Origin: Xylaria sp. FL1777
Lineage: Eukaryota; Ascomycota; Sordariomycetes; Xylariales; Xylariaceae
Reading direction: 5' to 3'
Length of the DNA: 64,000 bases
NCBI GenBank assembly: GCA_022578965.1
Contig: MU400506.1
Span: forward strand, 868,001 to 932,000
Every line of letters begins with the position of its first letter. Position 1 is the stretch's first letter. Below, one piece after another: positions 10,463 to 22,775 of the stretch. The notes under the pieces are model-generated. The model was not told where the DNA came from. It did no database searches and saw nothing but the letters and a program-made list of their open reading frames with translations. Both the position numbers and the translations under genes were made by a program.

Positions 10463-11800
10463 TTAAGATTTCTTTGTTTCTTCGATAGAAGATATGAAAG
10501 TAGCTTCGGCAAATAGGCGACCTTCTTCTATGATCTCCTCATCGCCAATCTTCAATTTCAGTGTGACAGGCTCACGTGGAGCGAACTGTTGCCCAGAGTC
10601 AGTAACTACAAATTGTGACCGATTATCTCCACGGCTAACTTACCTGGTAAATGTATGGCTTGGTCCCTGCTGCATTAGCGACGATCGTCTTGACAAAACC
10701 AGGAACCTCTGCCATGACATCTACACAATCCTGCAGTTCAGTGGGACCTTCAATTATGGCTTCGACTGCCTTTCCATCCTTGGTTGTGCCAGACCAGGTG
10801 AACTTTGCCTCTGTCGGTTCGGGCCAGCCATTCACTGCATCTTGCTTTGTCTGGGTGTGCGTTGCACTGCAGGCAGTGCCGGCTACAATAATCTCGCCAT
10901 CCTTGACTATTCCACCAACATCTACCACTGTAGTCCCGTAAGAGGGAGGAGTTGTGAATTCCATAAGAACTGCAGAATAATTCGGACCCTGGAAGTCGAG
11001 GAAGTTCCACTGGGCAGCAGCATGGTGAGGCTTCATGCCCTGAAGACACATAACGAAAAGAGCCCTCCCCTTGAAATCGATGGGGCCATCCGGTGTCACG
11101 ATGCTTCCCTCTCCCTCACACCTGGGCCAGAATGCGTGTCTCATAGATCCCCAAGGCTTGGATAAGTCAGTGCCGTACAAGGTCTTGCCATCCTTGCCAG
11201 CGACAAAGCCAGGAGTCGTCCGGGTCACCTTGAGATTGACAGTTGCTCGTTTATCGTTCACCGATTTAATCGTGTACGACTTCCCATCCTCTGACAACTC
11301 AACTGCACAGTCCTTCGCGTAGAAGGAGGTTTTGTCCTCGCTGAAATCGTAGTCGGACAAGGGGGTAGAACACCAGAGGTGTGGTTTCGACTCATCAGGA
11401 TAGAAAATCTTGGAGTTGAACTGAACTGTGGTGCGGATGCCGCTTTAGACGATGTATGTTAGTGATGGACGAAAGCGGACAGATAGCCAGGGGTAACCGT
11501 ACGCTACATTGCTATATATGATCTGAGCGAGCGCAACGTGCCCGCTGTCTGCCATGAAGTAAAACACCTGTGTCTCAACCGACGTCTGGTCCAGGGCATT
11601 CCATTTCAGGTCATCCCTGGTTATTTCGGTGTAGGACGTGGACTTGGCATCTTCGGCGACGGACTTAATGGCTGATGGGCCGTAGATCGGCTCTTCAGTG
11701 CCTACGACGTTCGCCAAACTGGATATGATATTAGCTAAGAGATGAGTAACAAAATTTATGCGTGGCTGTTCGCTAACGTTTGCTTTGCCCAGTTGAACAT
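10463..11800 (-). CDS. SVF1: Svf1-like lipocalin-fold protein (survival factor 1)
   Basis: Exons 11800-11778, 11718-11503, 11442-10644 and 10585-10463 give 386 residues with matching phases; the second intron carries CACTAAC. The N-terminus [24 protein letters not shown] and the motifs [36 protein letters not shown] and [12 protein letters not shown] are those of the Svf1 family. In yeast Svf1 is a peripheral, two-lipocalin-domain protein tied to oxidative-stress survival and ceramide transport between ER and Golgi. The first coding exon is only 23 nt; without it the protein would lack a start codon. Divergently transcribed from the uL11m gene, with about 570 bp between the starts. Identity is strong from motif order; the function here is inferred from yeast. 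Confidence 0.88.
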
Positions 11801-12366
11801 GTTTGTTTACTTGAACAGCCGAATACCGCTACAAGACTAGTTGATAGAAGACGGAGAAGTCGCCCAAGGTGTTTGGATACCTTGGTAGGTATGGAAATAT
11901 CGAGTGTTGAGACGCTTATTTCAGGTGTTATCGGCTATAGCTACCCGGGGAATGCCAGAATTGGTTATGCAGGAGTAGTAAGGAGTTGGGAAATCGAATC
12001 CATAGGCAGATTTAGGTAGAGGTCAGGTCCCTGAATGGGGAAGACGCAAAGCTTGGGTGGGGTGTCTTCTGCGCGGGGTGTTCAATGGGATACCCAGGTA
12101 GGTTAAGTAAGTACCTACCTATACGTAGATAGCAGATAGGTACATGTAGCATGTGGCAAGCTCTGATCCCGCTGTGGCGCATTTATCGATAAAGCATGGG
12201 ACAAGCATGCCAAGACGTGTAGAATGCTATCCCTGTTGTGGCTAGTGTGGTTTTGCTAGGAGACAGTCTGATTTTATCTTCGTCAATATCTTGTCGCGAC
12301 GCTGCGTACTCTATACTACAGCTCTCGATCCACCCCTCGAGTACAGCTCTGAAAAAAAGTAGAGAG
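11801..12366. promoter_or_regulatory. Shared divergent promoter region SVF1 / uL11m
   Basis: About 570 bp between two divergent starts. It contains GGTAGG/TACCTACC repeats near 12094-12150. No specific element could be assigned. Confidence 0.35.
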
Positions 12367-12901
12367 ATGTCTAAACGTGGCGCCGCCGCGGCAGCCGATC
12401 AGGTCGTCAAACTAATCGTGGGAGCCGGACAAGCCAGCCCGAGTCCACCAGTTGGTCCCGCACTAGGTAGTAAGGGTATCAAGTCGATGGACTTTTGCAA
12501 AGTGAGCACACTCGCAACGATTGCATCCGTGTTGGAGAAGACCAGCTGAGCTCACATCGGTCTAGGAGTTCAATGCCCGAACATCACACATAACGCCTGG
12601 CACCCCAATGCCCACACGAGTGACCGTACGCGCCGATCGCACATTCCACTTCGATATTCGAACACCACAGACCTCCTGGCTCCTACGCAACGCAGCAGAA
12701 CTGGCAATGGGGAAGAAGGGCAAACGGAAAGGAGCGAGTAAGCCGGGCCACGAAATAGTAGGCTCGATCAGCTTAAAGCACGTTTATGAGATCGCCAAAA
12801 TCAAGCAATCAGAACTACGATTATCAGGTCTGTCCCTAGAAGGGTTGTGTAAATCGGTCATTTTCCAAGCAAAATCCATCGGTATAGCGGTTGTCCCATA
12901 A
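12367..12901 (+). CDS. MRPL19: Mitochondrial large-subunit ribosomal protein uL11m
   Basis: Exon 1 (12367-12501) and exon 2 (12566-12901) encode 156 residues. The chain shows the bacterial L11 pattern: [23 protein letters not shown] near the start, then [19 protein letters not shown], the TPQTSWLL segment and the C-terminal RNA-binding domain with a Lys-rich loop ([12 protein letters not shown]) and [10 protein letters not shown]11 binds the GTPase-associated rRNA region in the large subunit. The basic, Ala-rich start is a plausible mitochondrial entry signal but is very short; this is usual for fungal uL11m, which begins close to the conserved core. It uses one 64-nt intron just after SMDFCK. 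Confidence 0.9.
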
Positions 12902-15088
12902 CCTGGCTACAGAACTGGCCTGGATTGGGCAAGCAGAGAGCTACAAACCTGGGAATGAGTGTTCCAATTGGGACCAAGCCGGCGTCATTATGATGTATAT
13001 ATATTGTGTACACTCTATCACAAGAGATTGTATATTAGGAAGACAACCGCTCTATGTTAAGCGATTTACGTTAGGGAAGTATGATCTTACTCATAGATAA
13101 TCTCACCCAACCTTTCTTAGTCTGGAGCACTATGGGTTGCATTGCATACGAATCTCTTTATTTTCATAAATAAAAATATGGGACAAATTATGTTTGTCAC
13201 AGCTAGTAACATCATTGTCTTGGCCCTTTAAAGTTACATGGTTCCTAGATTAGAACCTTGGAAGGCTTAGAAGCATTCTTGACTTCATACTTGTTGGTTT
13301 GCGTTTTTGAATCTACCGGTAGCCTACGATAAATAAGTTAGCCGGTATCTATTATTAGCTGAAGTTTGTATCTAGTCGACACTCTATCTCTCGACTGCTT
13401 CAGTTGTTGTAACCACGGACATGTGTGGGAAATGCGTGCTTCATTAACTGCTATAACTATGTAGATAGTCGGGTTGAGCGGTCAATATATATTCACAATG
13501 TATACCGTATATGACGATACTCTTGAAAACCGTACCCCTTCAGTCGCACATCGGGTTTTCTTGTTGCTGGCCCCAGCACTTAGACTAGATACGTTTCAAG
13601 GGCGGGGAAACTTCCAGGAAAATGTTTAACACCTCAAAGACCAATCTTGCTATTTACTTAGTACAATTCGAACTTCCTGTCCATCGAAAGGCTAGTATCG
13701 GTCTAGCTAGAACCGACCCACCAGCTCCATCTTTGTTCGACTGGTGGAAGGATTCACGTGTTGGAATGAATAAATGAATCAGATATATGTCGAAATTTTG
13801 ACACAAATTGGCACAAAACATCCCCATGACTTAAAGGGAAATACATTAGGTGTTACGTGACTAATTACCCAGTGATTTCAGCTTTAAAATAGAAGAGAGC
13901 TCATTATAGTAAATATACAGCTAGACAATAGTCCTTGGCATTCCCTACATCTAGGTACTTAGACTAAAGCTTTTATTGATGCTAGGTTCAAAGAGCTAAT
14001 GATCTATGTAGATAGTCTAGACGGTTTTGGGGAAACTACACACGAGCTACCGGTATTATTCCGCCGGAAAGGTCGGAACCTATATGTATGCCAAGGGCAG
14101 CGGGCTTGATAGATGTATCAGCCCCACCATTCCATTTCGGCGGTATTATACCTACCTATCTAGGCACCTAGGCATACATGCTGCGTAGGTATACATAGGG
14201 AGGCCGGGAGGGATGTATAAGTGTTGATCATAGTAGGTAGGCCAAGTATTCGCCGATAGCTATGTTGCATTGGCATCGAGTCAGCTATCTGAGTACATAT
14301 CTATTACTTTTCTTTTGGGTTTCAATCTGAGAGATGGGGAGATATGACGGGACGTACCGGGATTGTATTTGATATGAGATGCCTTTGCTCTTTTGTGAGA
14401 GACAGAGAACTACTGAGTACTTACCTAGGTATATACATAATGTAGGTGTACCGTACAAAATCTCGACAATACATGTATGTACCTAGGTATATTGACTTCG
14501 CAGTTCGGAGTCCAAGATGCTTCATGATAGAACCATAGCTTGAGTTCTATTTGTCTCAATGGTAGCTTGGGCACTTAGGGAGACTCAGATGCCGCATGCA
14601 TTAATTCCTAACCTCGGGCAAGAGGAGCAACACCAATTGCGCGATAACCACGCCGGCCGTGTCGCTGTTGCAAGGCCAACGCAGGCGAGGTACGTACTGC
14701 GCATGCTTGGGTAGCTCAAGTGTTTGTTGTTAGTGCGAACAAGCCCCACCATGCATGCACTGCCTGAGTCTCGTTCGCACTCTCGGCTCAGAACTCAGAA
14801 CTTTGAACTTTTGAACTTTTCACCCCAATCGTCATAGTGGGCTCTTATGAGCCTGCCTTGGAGTTCCTCTTCCTCTCCCTCCCAAGCCTCATCCTCACTG
14901 GGCTCGACAACCTGAGTCCGCACACACACGAGTGCTGCTCGCGTTGCACCTACCCCTCCCTCGGTACGATTCGGGTGCATTATCGGCGCACCATCATCAG
15001 AGAGATCGTTCGGTGTCGGTGCCGGTACAGGCGGCGGAGTTTGTGCCGAGATATCCCTCTCTCTTCATACAGGTATTAGTTGTTCAGA
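12902..15088. other. Intergenic, 2.2 kb
   Basis: AT-rich, with no gene seen. TACCTAGGTA-like sequences recur (14150-14203, 14421-14430, 14479-14490). A pyrimidine-rich block at 14860-14900 probably belongs to the promoter or 5' leader of the next gene. Confidence 0.5.
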
Positions 15089-17680
15089 ATGGCAACACGG
15101 GACGCTGAGGCTCGGGACCCTGCCGAGCGTGGCGAGTCGTCACAAGGTATGGAAGTAAATTCTCATGTTATCGTCGCCATCATCGCCATCATCTTTGTCC
15201 CACACCCCACGTTGCATTTCCCTACTGGATGCGTCTTGATACCACCCAACGTCCTGCGATTATATCGACTAACGCTCTGGTGTTGTTTGCGACCGCTAGG
15301 CCCCTCTCACGATGCCCTCAACCCATCGCCCGAGCGGGCGCATGCTGTACGGTTCGCGAGCAACGTGCACGAGATTGATCCGCCCGTTGCGGATAGGCCG
15401 CGCAATGATTCCTCTGCGACGCCAGAGCAGCTTCAAGCTCTAACGAACTGTTTGCACGGCACTCATCTTCAAGAGAAACGCGCTCAGATCTACGCTTTCC
15501 AGCCTGTCTCGCTCCCACCCTCTAGAGTACGTTATATGTCCGATATGGGTCACCACTAGCATGGGATTTTTTCTCTTTGTGCGATAGCAATTTTGGTTGT
15601 TTCTGGGGGTTTCACTACAGCTCCTCAATGGGACTCGGTGGGATATGGCTCGAATATGTGTGATGATTTGTACTGCAAGCTATGATTCTGTATATCTGTT
15701 TATGACTAACCATCTATTATTCTTAGATACCCTCCAATGACACCACGCCTAGTGCGACTCCTCAGCATAGTCATAGTCCTATGGCACCTCGTTCGCCGCA
15801 TTTCGGTCCTAATGGTTCCGGCCTCACGCCTCCGTTAACACCCGCTGGTACCTCGGCTGAACAGGCTCATAGTAGGACCTCGCGACACGGCGGTTCCGAT
15901 GGAGGCTTTCTATCTTATGAGGTCACTCTACAAGACTCAAGCCAAGATTCGCGACCGGTCTCCCGTTTGGGACTACCAAATCGGCCCGCGTCTTCCGATA
16001 ATCTTTCCCAGAGAACCACGGCCGTCGATGATCGGGGCAGCTCTCGCTCGCATCGCAAGGGGATGTTCGGTATCGAGATAGGAGGTCAATCGCTCCCGGT
16101 ATCTAGAGAATCAAGTCCATCGAGGAATGCCGCCTCTCAATATTATACCCGGCCTTTCACTCCCCAGGGCGATGCGAATGATCCCTATGCTGCTAGTAAG
16201 CGGCCAGCCCAAACCAAGAATACTGGGACCATAGACCAAAGATTCGTCTTCTCGAGGAAAAATAAACACTCCCCATCAGGCTCCACTACAAGCTTGCGCC
16301 AGCCTGACAAGTCTGATAAGCGTCATTCTGGTCTTCTTAGTGTAAAGAACAAACCGGGTGACCTTTCCTCTCCGGGAACTAATCCAAGCGCCCATTATCA
16401 TCATCAGAGTTCAATGTCTGATTTGAGGAGGTTTTTCAAGGTTGGTGGAAGCCACAAACCGAAGAAGCTGCCTCACTCGCCAGCTGGCTCAGCATCTGGG
16501 ACAGGCTTGCGTTCCACCCATCTCCCTTTTGCTGATGATCATGGTCTTTCTTCAAAGTACGGCAAAATCGGTCGGGTGCTTGGGTCTGGTGCGGGTGGCT
16601 CCGTCAAATTGATGAAGAGAAGTGAAGATAACACAGTCTTTGCCGTCAAGGAATTTAGGCCTCGGCATTCTTATGAGACCGAAAAGGAATATACTAAAAA
16701 ATTGACTGCCGAATTTTGCTTTGGATCGGCTCTCCATCATGGCAACATTATTGAGACATTAGACATTGTCCAGGAGAAAGGAAAATGGTACGAGGTCATG
16801 GAATACGCCCCGTACGATCTATTCGCTATAGTGATGACCGGGAAGATGAGTAAGGCTGAGATCAACTGCTGCTTCTTACAAATCCTCAGCGGCGTAACCT
16901 ACCTCCACGGTTCTGGTCTCGCCCACCGTGATCTTAAGCTGGATAATGTTGTTGTCAGCGAACATGGAATTATGAAAATCATCGACTTTGGCAGCGCACA
17001 CGTCTTTAAATATCCTTTCGAGAGCGAGATAGTGCTCGCCAGTGGTGAGTAATCTGTACCCTCCTAAATCAGCAGACACATTAACACACAGACTAGGTAT
17101 CGTTGGTTCCGACCCATATCTAGCCCCCGAGGTATATGATGAGCGCAAGTACGACCCTCAGGCTGTGGATATCTGGTCTTTGGCTATTATATTTTGCTGC
17201 ATGTCATTACGAAGATTCCCGTGGAAAATACCACGGATGACCGACAATTCTTATAGGCTTTTTGCAGCGCAGCCTACGCCTGGGCATGACCCCAAGCAAC
17301 TGATTCTGCCGCCGAGAGCAGCAAATAATACCACGGAAACCCCTGTGCGGGATGTCGTTGCCGAGCAGTCGCCGAAGAGCCCCAATCAGAGTAAAACTGA
17401 GCCATCTGCTACAGCGCAGGTTGAAAATAAAGAGACTGAACGAAAAGAGGTGATCAAAGGGCCATGGCAGCTGCTTCGTCTCCTTCCCAGGGAGTGTAGG
17501 CACATTATTGGTCGGATGCTGACTATTGATCCCAAGAAACGAGCTAATATGGGCGAAATTCTTGACGAACCTTGGGTGTCAGATACGGTTATATGTAGAC
17601 AGGTTGGTCCTGGGATGATTGAGAAGGCCGAGGATCATACGCATGTTCTTGAACCTCCCGCACCTGCCCCATCGAAATAG
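15089..17680 (+). CDS. Serine/threonine protein kinase, Sat4/Hal4-Hrk1 type
   Basis: Exons 15089-15146, 15300-15526, 15727-17044 and 17097-17680 give 728 residues; introns carry CGACTAAC and TGACTAAC. A disordered Ser/Pro-rich N-terminal half (about 1-370) precedes a kinase domain (about 373-690): glycine loop [17 protein letters not shown] lysine in FAVKEF (K403), catalytic HRDLKLDN (D497), DFG in IIDFGSAH (D515), and [10 protein letters not shown]. All catalytic residues are present. An insert of about 90 residues between YRLFAAQP and the last kinase helices matches the fungal Hal4/Sat4 and Hrk1 layout. Those kinases regulate potassium transport, plasma-membrane transporters and salt tolerance; the substrate here is unknown. 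The third intron falls inside the activation segment. Subfamily assignment is from overall layout. Confidence 0.85.
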
Positions 17681-18327
17681 CGCTGGTGATAGCAGGGCAG
17701 GAGTTTAGGGGTCTGTTCGGAGGTGTCATGGGTTTGCGGAATCTGGTTGCATGGTTTTGTATATCTACTTGAGAGAGAGGCGTTTTGTAACTGGGAATTG
17801 GTAGGCATTATAGCGCTGGTGCGCGTCCAAAGTACAGCGCAAAGCGATGCAAATCAACCACAGGGACCATTTATACAGGTATAGACCGAGGCACTGTATC
17901 CGTCTGTCTCAATACTACTGTTTATAGACTTATGTAGGTACCAAACGAATTTAGAACCTTGGGAGTTATACACATATGATAATGATCTAGTCAGTCCATA
18001 AAAAAAACAAAAAAACCTAGATCACCCAATTATGATCTACCTGGCAAATCAATAATGATGGTCTTGTTGGATTCGGGTTTATACTATTTAGACAAATCAA
18101 TATATGTACCTACCTAGCTTAAGTGGAAGAGAGGTGGCTCCACTTGCCCGGTCGGAAAAACTACGGCATTAAAAAAGTTTGGACCCTTCGGCATTGAAGC
18201 TTTCTAAAGCTTTCCTAAGACATCTATCTATTCCTCGCGATAGCCTCAACTTCTTTTGATTTCTGCTGGAACACCTGTCTTCCTTCTAGATTGCCATATC
18301 CATACCCTCTCTGTATACCTAATCACA
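17681..18327. other. Intergenic
   Basis: 3' flank of the kinase gene and promoter of HSP10. It contains TACCTACCTAGC near 18106-18117. No gene seen. Confidence 0.5.
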
Positions 18328-19069
18328 ATGGTAAGTCCCATGATCCAACACAGTTTATTCAGTATAGATGCGATCGATTCCTTCACGAAGCTCCAAATCT
18401 CGTCTGCAGGTTTCTTGGAGAGAAGAGCTCATTGCCAAGCTTGAGCACACTATGCCCACCTACTCATACCTAGGAGTGACGTTTAACTAATGAAATGGGT
18501 TTTTCTTCTCTGCTGTGTAGGCCACGTCTATTCGATCCATCAAGTCTCTTGTTCCCCTGCTGGACCGCGTCCTGGTCCAGCGCATCAAGGCTGAGACTAA
18601 GACTGCCGGCGGTATATTCCTGCCCGAGTCTAGCGTCAAGGAGCTCAACGAGGCCAAGGTCCTCGCTGTTGGCCCTGGTGCCCTGAGCAAAGACGGCACG
18701 CGCGTGCCCATGGGTGTCGCACAGGGTGACCGCGTACTAATTCCCCAGGTAAGCTTAACCGAGGTTATGAGATGCTGGATTGGTGTGGGAAGGATCATAT
18801 AGTTCTCTCTCAGCGAACATGCATATTTTATTCTGCAAAGTCTAAAGCGAACCCGCTAACATTGGATGATCTAGTACGGCGGCTCCCCCGTTAAGGTTGG
18901 CGAGGATGAGTTCCACCTCTTCCGCGACAGCGAGTGAGTTTTTGCCGTCTCCTTCGTGTACAATCATGCCCCAGCCATACCCTCCCAAACAGCGTTTCTT
19001 AATCCATCTTATGTCTTTCACCTTGCTGACATGTGTCACTCTAGAATCCTAGCCAAGATCAACGAATAA
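18328..19069 (+). CDS. HSP10: Mitochondrial 10-kDa chaperonin Hsp10
   Basis: Exons 18328-18330 (only the ATG), 18521-18748, 18875-18933 and 19045-19069 give 104 residues. The whole GroES fold is visible: PLLDRVLVQRIKAETKTAGG with the mobile loop GGIFLPESS, then KVLAVGPGAL, GDRVLIPQYGG and the end FHLFRDSEILAKINE. Hsp10 caps the mitochondrial Hsp60 ring and drives ATP-dependent folding in the matrix. The start codon sits alone on its exon, so a 190-nt first intron directly follows ATG. That structure is supported because the second exon begins at GCC-ACG directly after TGTAG and the usual N-terminus follows. Family length is about 100 residues, as here. Confidence 0.92.
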
Positions 19070-21255
19070 ACGATCCTTAATCCATGTAACGGTCAAGCAA
19101 CGAATTCACGACAATATCATACTACCTACAATGTACCATAATTCTGCATTTGTACAACAATAAAACTGTGTGAAGATACGATCGCATAAGGCACAAGAGA
19201 AAGATCAGATGGTCCTCTTTGCCAAGACGTATAATTGGTAGACAGAGGGGTAGTAAGGAGGGAGGGAGACTTTGATGAAGAGAGGGTGGATGACACTTGT
19301 CTCTGGTCGAGGGCTTTGTGTATAGCTCTAGGTCGACGGTTCAATCGAATTCTATCTCCGCTCTCTAAATTTCAGGACTTTCGTGTGACGATCCCGTGGT
19401 GTTCACCCACTAGTTGGATGCTGACAACCACATTCTTGGAATCTAAAGGTGGGGTTAAGCAAGTATGCGCTTCTCCCTATATGCAAAACCTGTCTTCGAG
19501 GTTAAGTTCGTTCCATGGCTACTCCATTCGATCATCATATCATCAATGACCTCATCTATGTCCTCCACTTTCACATCGAAGCTACCATATCATGCAAGAG
19601 AACCTGTTTGTATCACCGTCCCAGTATCACTAGGCGACCCTCCATATTTGTCCTCAACCGGGATTCACCCCATTTGTCCTACGCGATATCAGGAAACGAC
19701 TATCACATTCTCAGCTTCGGCCCCTTACATACGCATCCGCAAACACGTAGCGGCGAAGCTTATAATTTCTCTATTTATGCAGCTTTGATGCCACATTCTG
19801 TCCAACCTATTTCGCCTCCATCTTGGGGTCCTGCATCCGAGAGCCGGGTCGTTGCAGAACCTGGGGTAGCCCCATTGCTTGGCGGTGATCCCATATTACC
19901 AACGGCGATGAGATGATCTCCGGGGTGCACGTTTCGATGCATTGATAGATACTAGGTAGGTAAGTAGGTAGGTAGGGTTACCATCGCGGGGTAGATAGAT
20001 GCTGTGTCTTGCACTAGCTATGCCTTGGGCTTTTGACCTTCCTTCTTGAATGGGAGCACTATCTACTACTACCTTAGTGTATGTTACTAGACTAGAGATG
20101 TGCTAAGTGGAAGTAGGAGTACTCCTCGTACACTCTCATGATAATAGAGAATCGAGAGTCATGCAGTTATGTGTGGGATTTAAATTAACTCCCATATGCC
20201 TTGCTGCGGGATGCTAAGTAGGGTATTGTATCCTGTATGAAATCCTGCTTTTCATTCTAAATTATGATTTGCAAGGTATCATTAAAGTGGACTCACCAAA
20301 GCGAAGACATGAATAAGAGTAATGGTAAGTAACGTGTGTGATATATTAATTATCTCGATGGTTGAATGAGATATGACGATTTAGATTAAGCCACGCGGTG
20401 CCCGGTTGAATGAAGTTAACGCAGGGTTACAAATTATATGCGGATTCATAAGGAAAACATCGACTGAGATATATGATAACTCAATCGAATCATGAAAATA
20501 AGGGTCATGCAGCCGGCATCGTCCCTTATAGTAGGCAGGTAGGTAGTAACGGCCTATTATAGACTTCACCAATGGGACTCCCAGAGCCCAGCACCTAACG
20601 CATTATTCCGCGACACCATATCCCATTGGAGAAAACCCCTGATCTGTTTACTCTTAGAAGGCGTCGGTTAGTCGTGACTCATTGGATTCGCTAGGCTCTG
20701 GAGAGTGTATTGCAGCTGTCGTGCGAGGCTACACCAATGCAAAACAGAGTTTCCCGGTTCTGTAGTAAGGGGTTTGGTTGGAGACGGGGGATCATGGAGC
20801 TCGTCTAAATCGACTAGAATCTGAACTATGCCCCTATCCCAATGCGAACGGAGGCAATAGATACCTGAAATATACCTGTTCTTTGACTTATGGTACTGCT
20901 ACGTACCTAAGTGTTGAAGTTTGCTTGTTCTCCAGTGGTGCCTCGTCATGTATAAGAAGGGGGGCCCCGACTCTTATTGTTCTACCTCAAGAGTACAAGT
21001 GGCCACTGCCTATCATATCACTGGATATCTTACCATCTACAACCTCATCCGTTCTTCTGCTTCATCGTGAATGCATCCGTTCGCTGACCAGCTTCTGTGA
21101 GGCGTTCCCTTCTTTTATACCGTCTAGTCTTGCATTCCACCACGGTTGGTCCTCCTGAATTCTGTACTCTTTTTCTACGAGCAGCTATTGTGCAATATTT
21201 TTCTTTCCTTTATATCACTGCCGACCTTCATAAGCTCCGCTTTTTCAATAGCAAG
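19070..21255. other. Intergenic, 2.2 kb
   Basis: The region 19465-19916 is open on the plus strand in two frames, but the translations are Ser/Thr/Pro-rich and unrecognised (see rejected items). A GGTAG-type repeat lies at 19954-19976. 20000-20560 is AT-rich. No gene could be supported. Confidence 0.4.
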
Positions 21256-22775
21256 ATGAGACAACAACTCTCTTCCGCTTTGGTTATGGTGGCTGGCCTC
21301 ATGGTCTCCGCGAGTGCCCATACCGTTCTCACGACATTATTTGTCGACGACGTCGGACAAGGCGAGGCTACCTGCGTACGCATGCCTCTGGACCCTGGAA
21401 CCTGCACTGCCCCCGTGGAGAGCGTCTCCAGCAACGACATGGCCTGCGGCAAGTAGATAGTATCCATAACTTGACAAAGTAACAAGCTTATATATATATG
21501 AAGGGGTCGATGGCGAGAAGCCAGTCGCTTTGACTTGTCCCACCCCAGCAGGCGGAAAGCTCACTTTCCAGTTTCGAGAATGGGCCAATGCCGCACAGCC
21601 TGGTGCCCTAGACAGTTCACATAAGGGTAAGCCAGTGTTTTCAACCGCCCCATACAAAACAGAGTGTGCTGAGATAGAATATACAGGGCCTTGCGCCATC
21701 TACGCAAAGCAGGTTCACGACATGGCGAACGACGAGGTCACTGGATCAGGCTGGATCAAGCTATGGGACGAAGGGTACGATGCAATTACGAAGAAATGGT
21801 GCACCGAGACGCTCATCGACAACAACGGGCTCCTGTCCTTCGAGATTCCCGAGGGTCTACCGTCAGGCTACTGGATCTTCCGGCCCGAGCTGCTCGCCCT
21901 TCATGAAGCTAACAAAGGCGACCCGCAGTTCTACGTCGGATGCGCACAAGTCTTCGTGCAGAGTAGTAACACGGCTGCCCTCGACGTTCCAAGCGATCGG
22001 AGCGTGAGTATTCCGGGACACGTGCACGCCAACGAGGCCGGCCTCACCTTTAACATCTACGCCCCTTCCTTTCCGTACCCGCTTCCCGGGCCGAAGGTCT
22101 TCGCGGTCCCACCCCCCGAGAACGGAGAGGTCGATACCACCGGCCCGTCGATGCCGGGGCAGACGCAGGGCGTCATCCCCTCCCATTATATCGTTAAGAA
22201 TGCCAACTGGATTGGCGTCGAGGTTCCGGACTACCAGGACGAGAAGGGCTGCTGGGCAGCTTCGGAGAACTGCTGGAAACAGGTTGGTCCCTGGAGCTCT
22301 TTATCCCCTCTTCTTAGCATGTCTCAGGGCCACGAATCATCTAAGTGGACATATTTTACTCTTGCTGCTCCTGCGAGCTCCCGAAGCTCCGAAGAAGTCT
22401 TACTACATGCGGATACTGCTAACACCAGTGCCCTAAATAGGCCGGAACATGCTACAACGCAGCGCCCCCGACGGGAGACGCTGGCTGTGTCGCGGTAAGT
22501 AACTTTTCAGTATCATCGTCTTGCAATCTTTGGAGTATAAGTCTCGGCTCGTTCTCGGGCAAAATACCATATCCTAGTACCTTTTCCACCGGGTTGAAAC
22601 TCCGGGATACCATGACATTTACTGACTCCGAATGTTGTAGTGGGAGAAAAAGTGCAATGGGATTCAGGACGCTTGTAGTGCTGGTAACTTCCGGGGTCCG
22701 CCGAATAAAGGGATGTCATTAACGGTGAAGGAGGTTAACCCCCCGGCGAGCATTCCACCTGCGGTGAACGTCTGA
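21256..22775 (+). CDS. Secreted AA9 lytic polysaccharide monooxygenase
   Basis: Exons 21256-21448, 21504-22282, 22441-22494 and 22641-22775 give 386 residues. A signal peptide (1-21, cleaved after SASA) exposes His22, the N-terminal copper ligand of the histidine brace. The second copper His lies in DSSHKG and the axial Tyr in GDPQFYVGCAQ. AA9 enzymes oxidatively cleave cellulose or other beta-glucans outside the cell using copper and a reductant. The C-terminal part (Pro-rich linker, then CYNAAPPTGDAGC, CNGIQDACSAGNFRGPPN) is the extension common in fungal AA9 proteins and is not a CBM1. The first intron only works as a GC-AG intron (GCAAGT donor at 21449); a GT donor breaks the frame. Substrate and regioselectivity cannot be read from sequence. 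Confidence 0.88.

Noticed and set aside
18190..18240. GAAGCTTTCTAAAGCTTTC resembling heat-shock elements upstream of HSP10.
   Set aside because: Spacing of the GAA/TTC units does not fit the nGAAnnTTCn rule, so I do not call an HSE.
19465..19916. Possible gene on either strand; the minus-strand reading gives an acidic sequence with three in-frame TGA codons where Trp would fit, suggesting recoding.
   Set aside because: The plus strand is TC-rich and open in two frames, which makes GA-rich, D/E-looking antisense readings by itself. No family is recognised, and three TGA stops without homologues are no evidence for UGA recoding.
22283..22440. Continuation of the LPMO frame through intron 2 as coding sequence.
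   Set aside because: Reading through gives a non-family sequence, while splicing to 22441 restores the conserved CYNAAPPTGDAGC segment.
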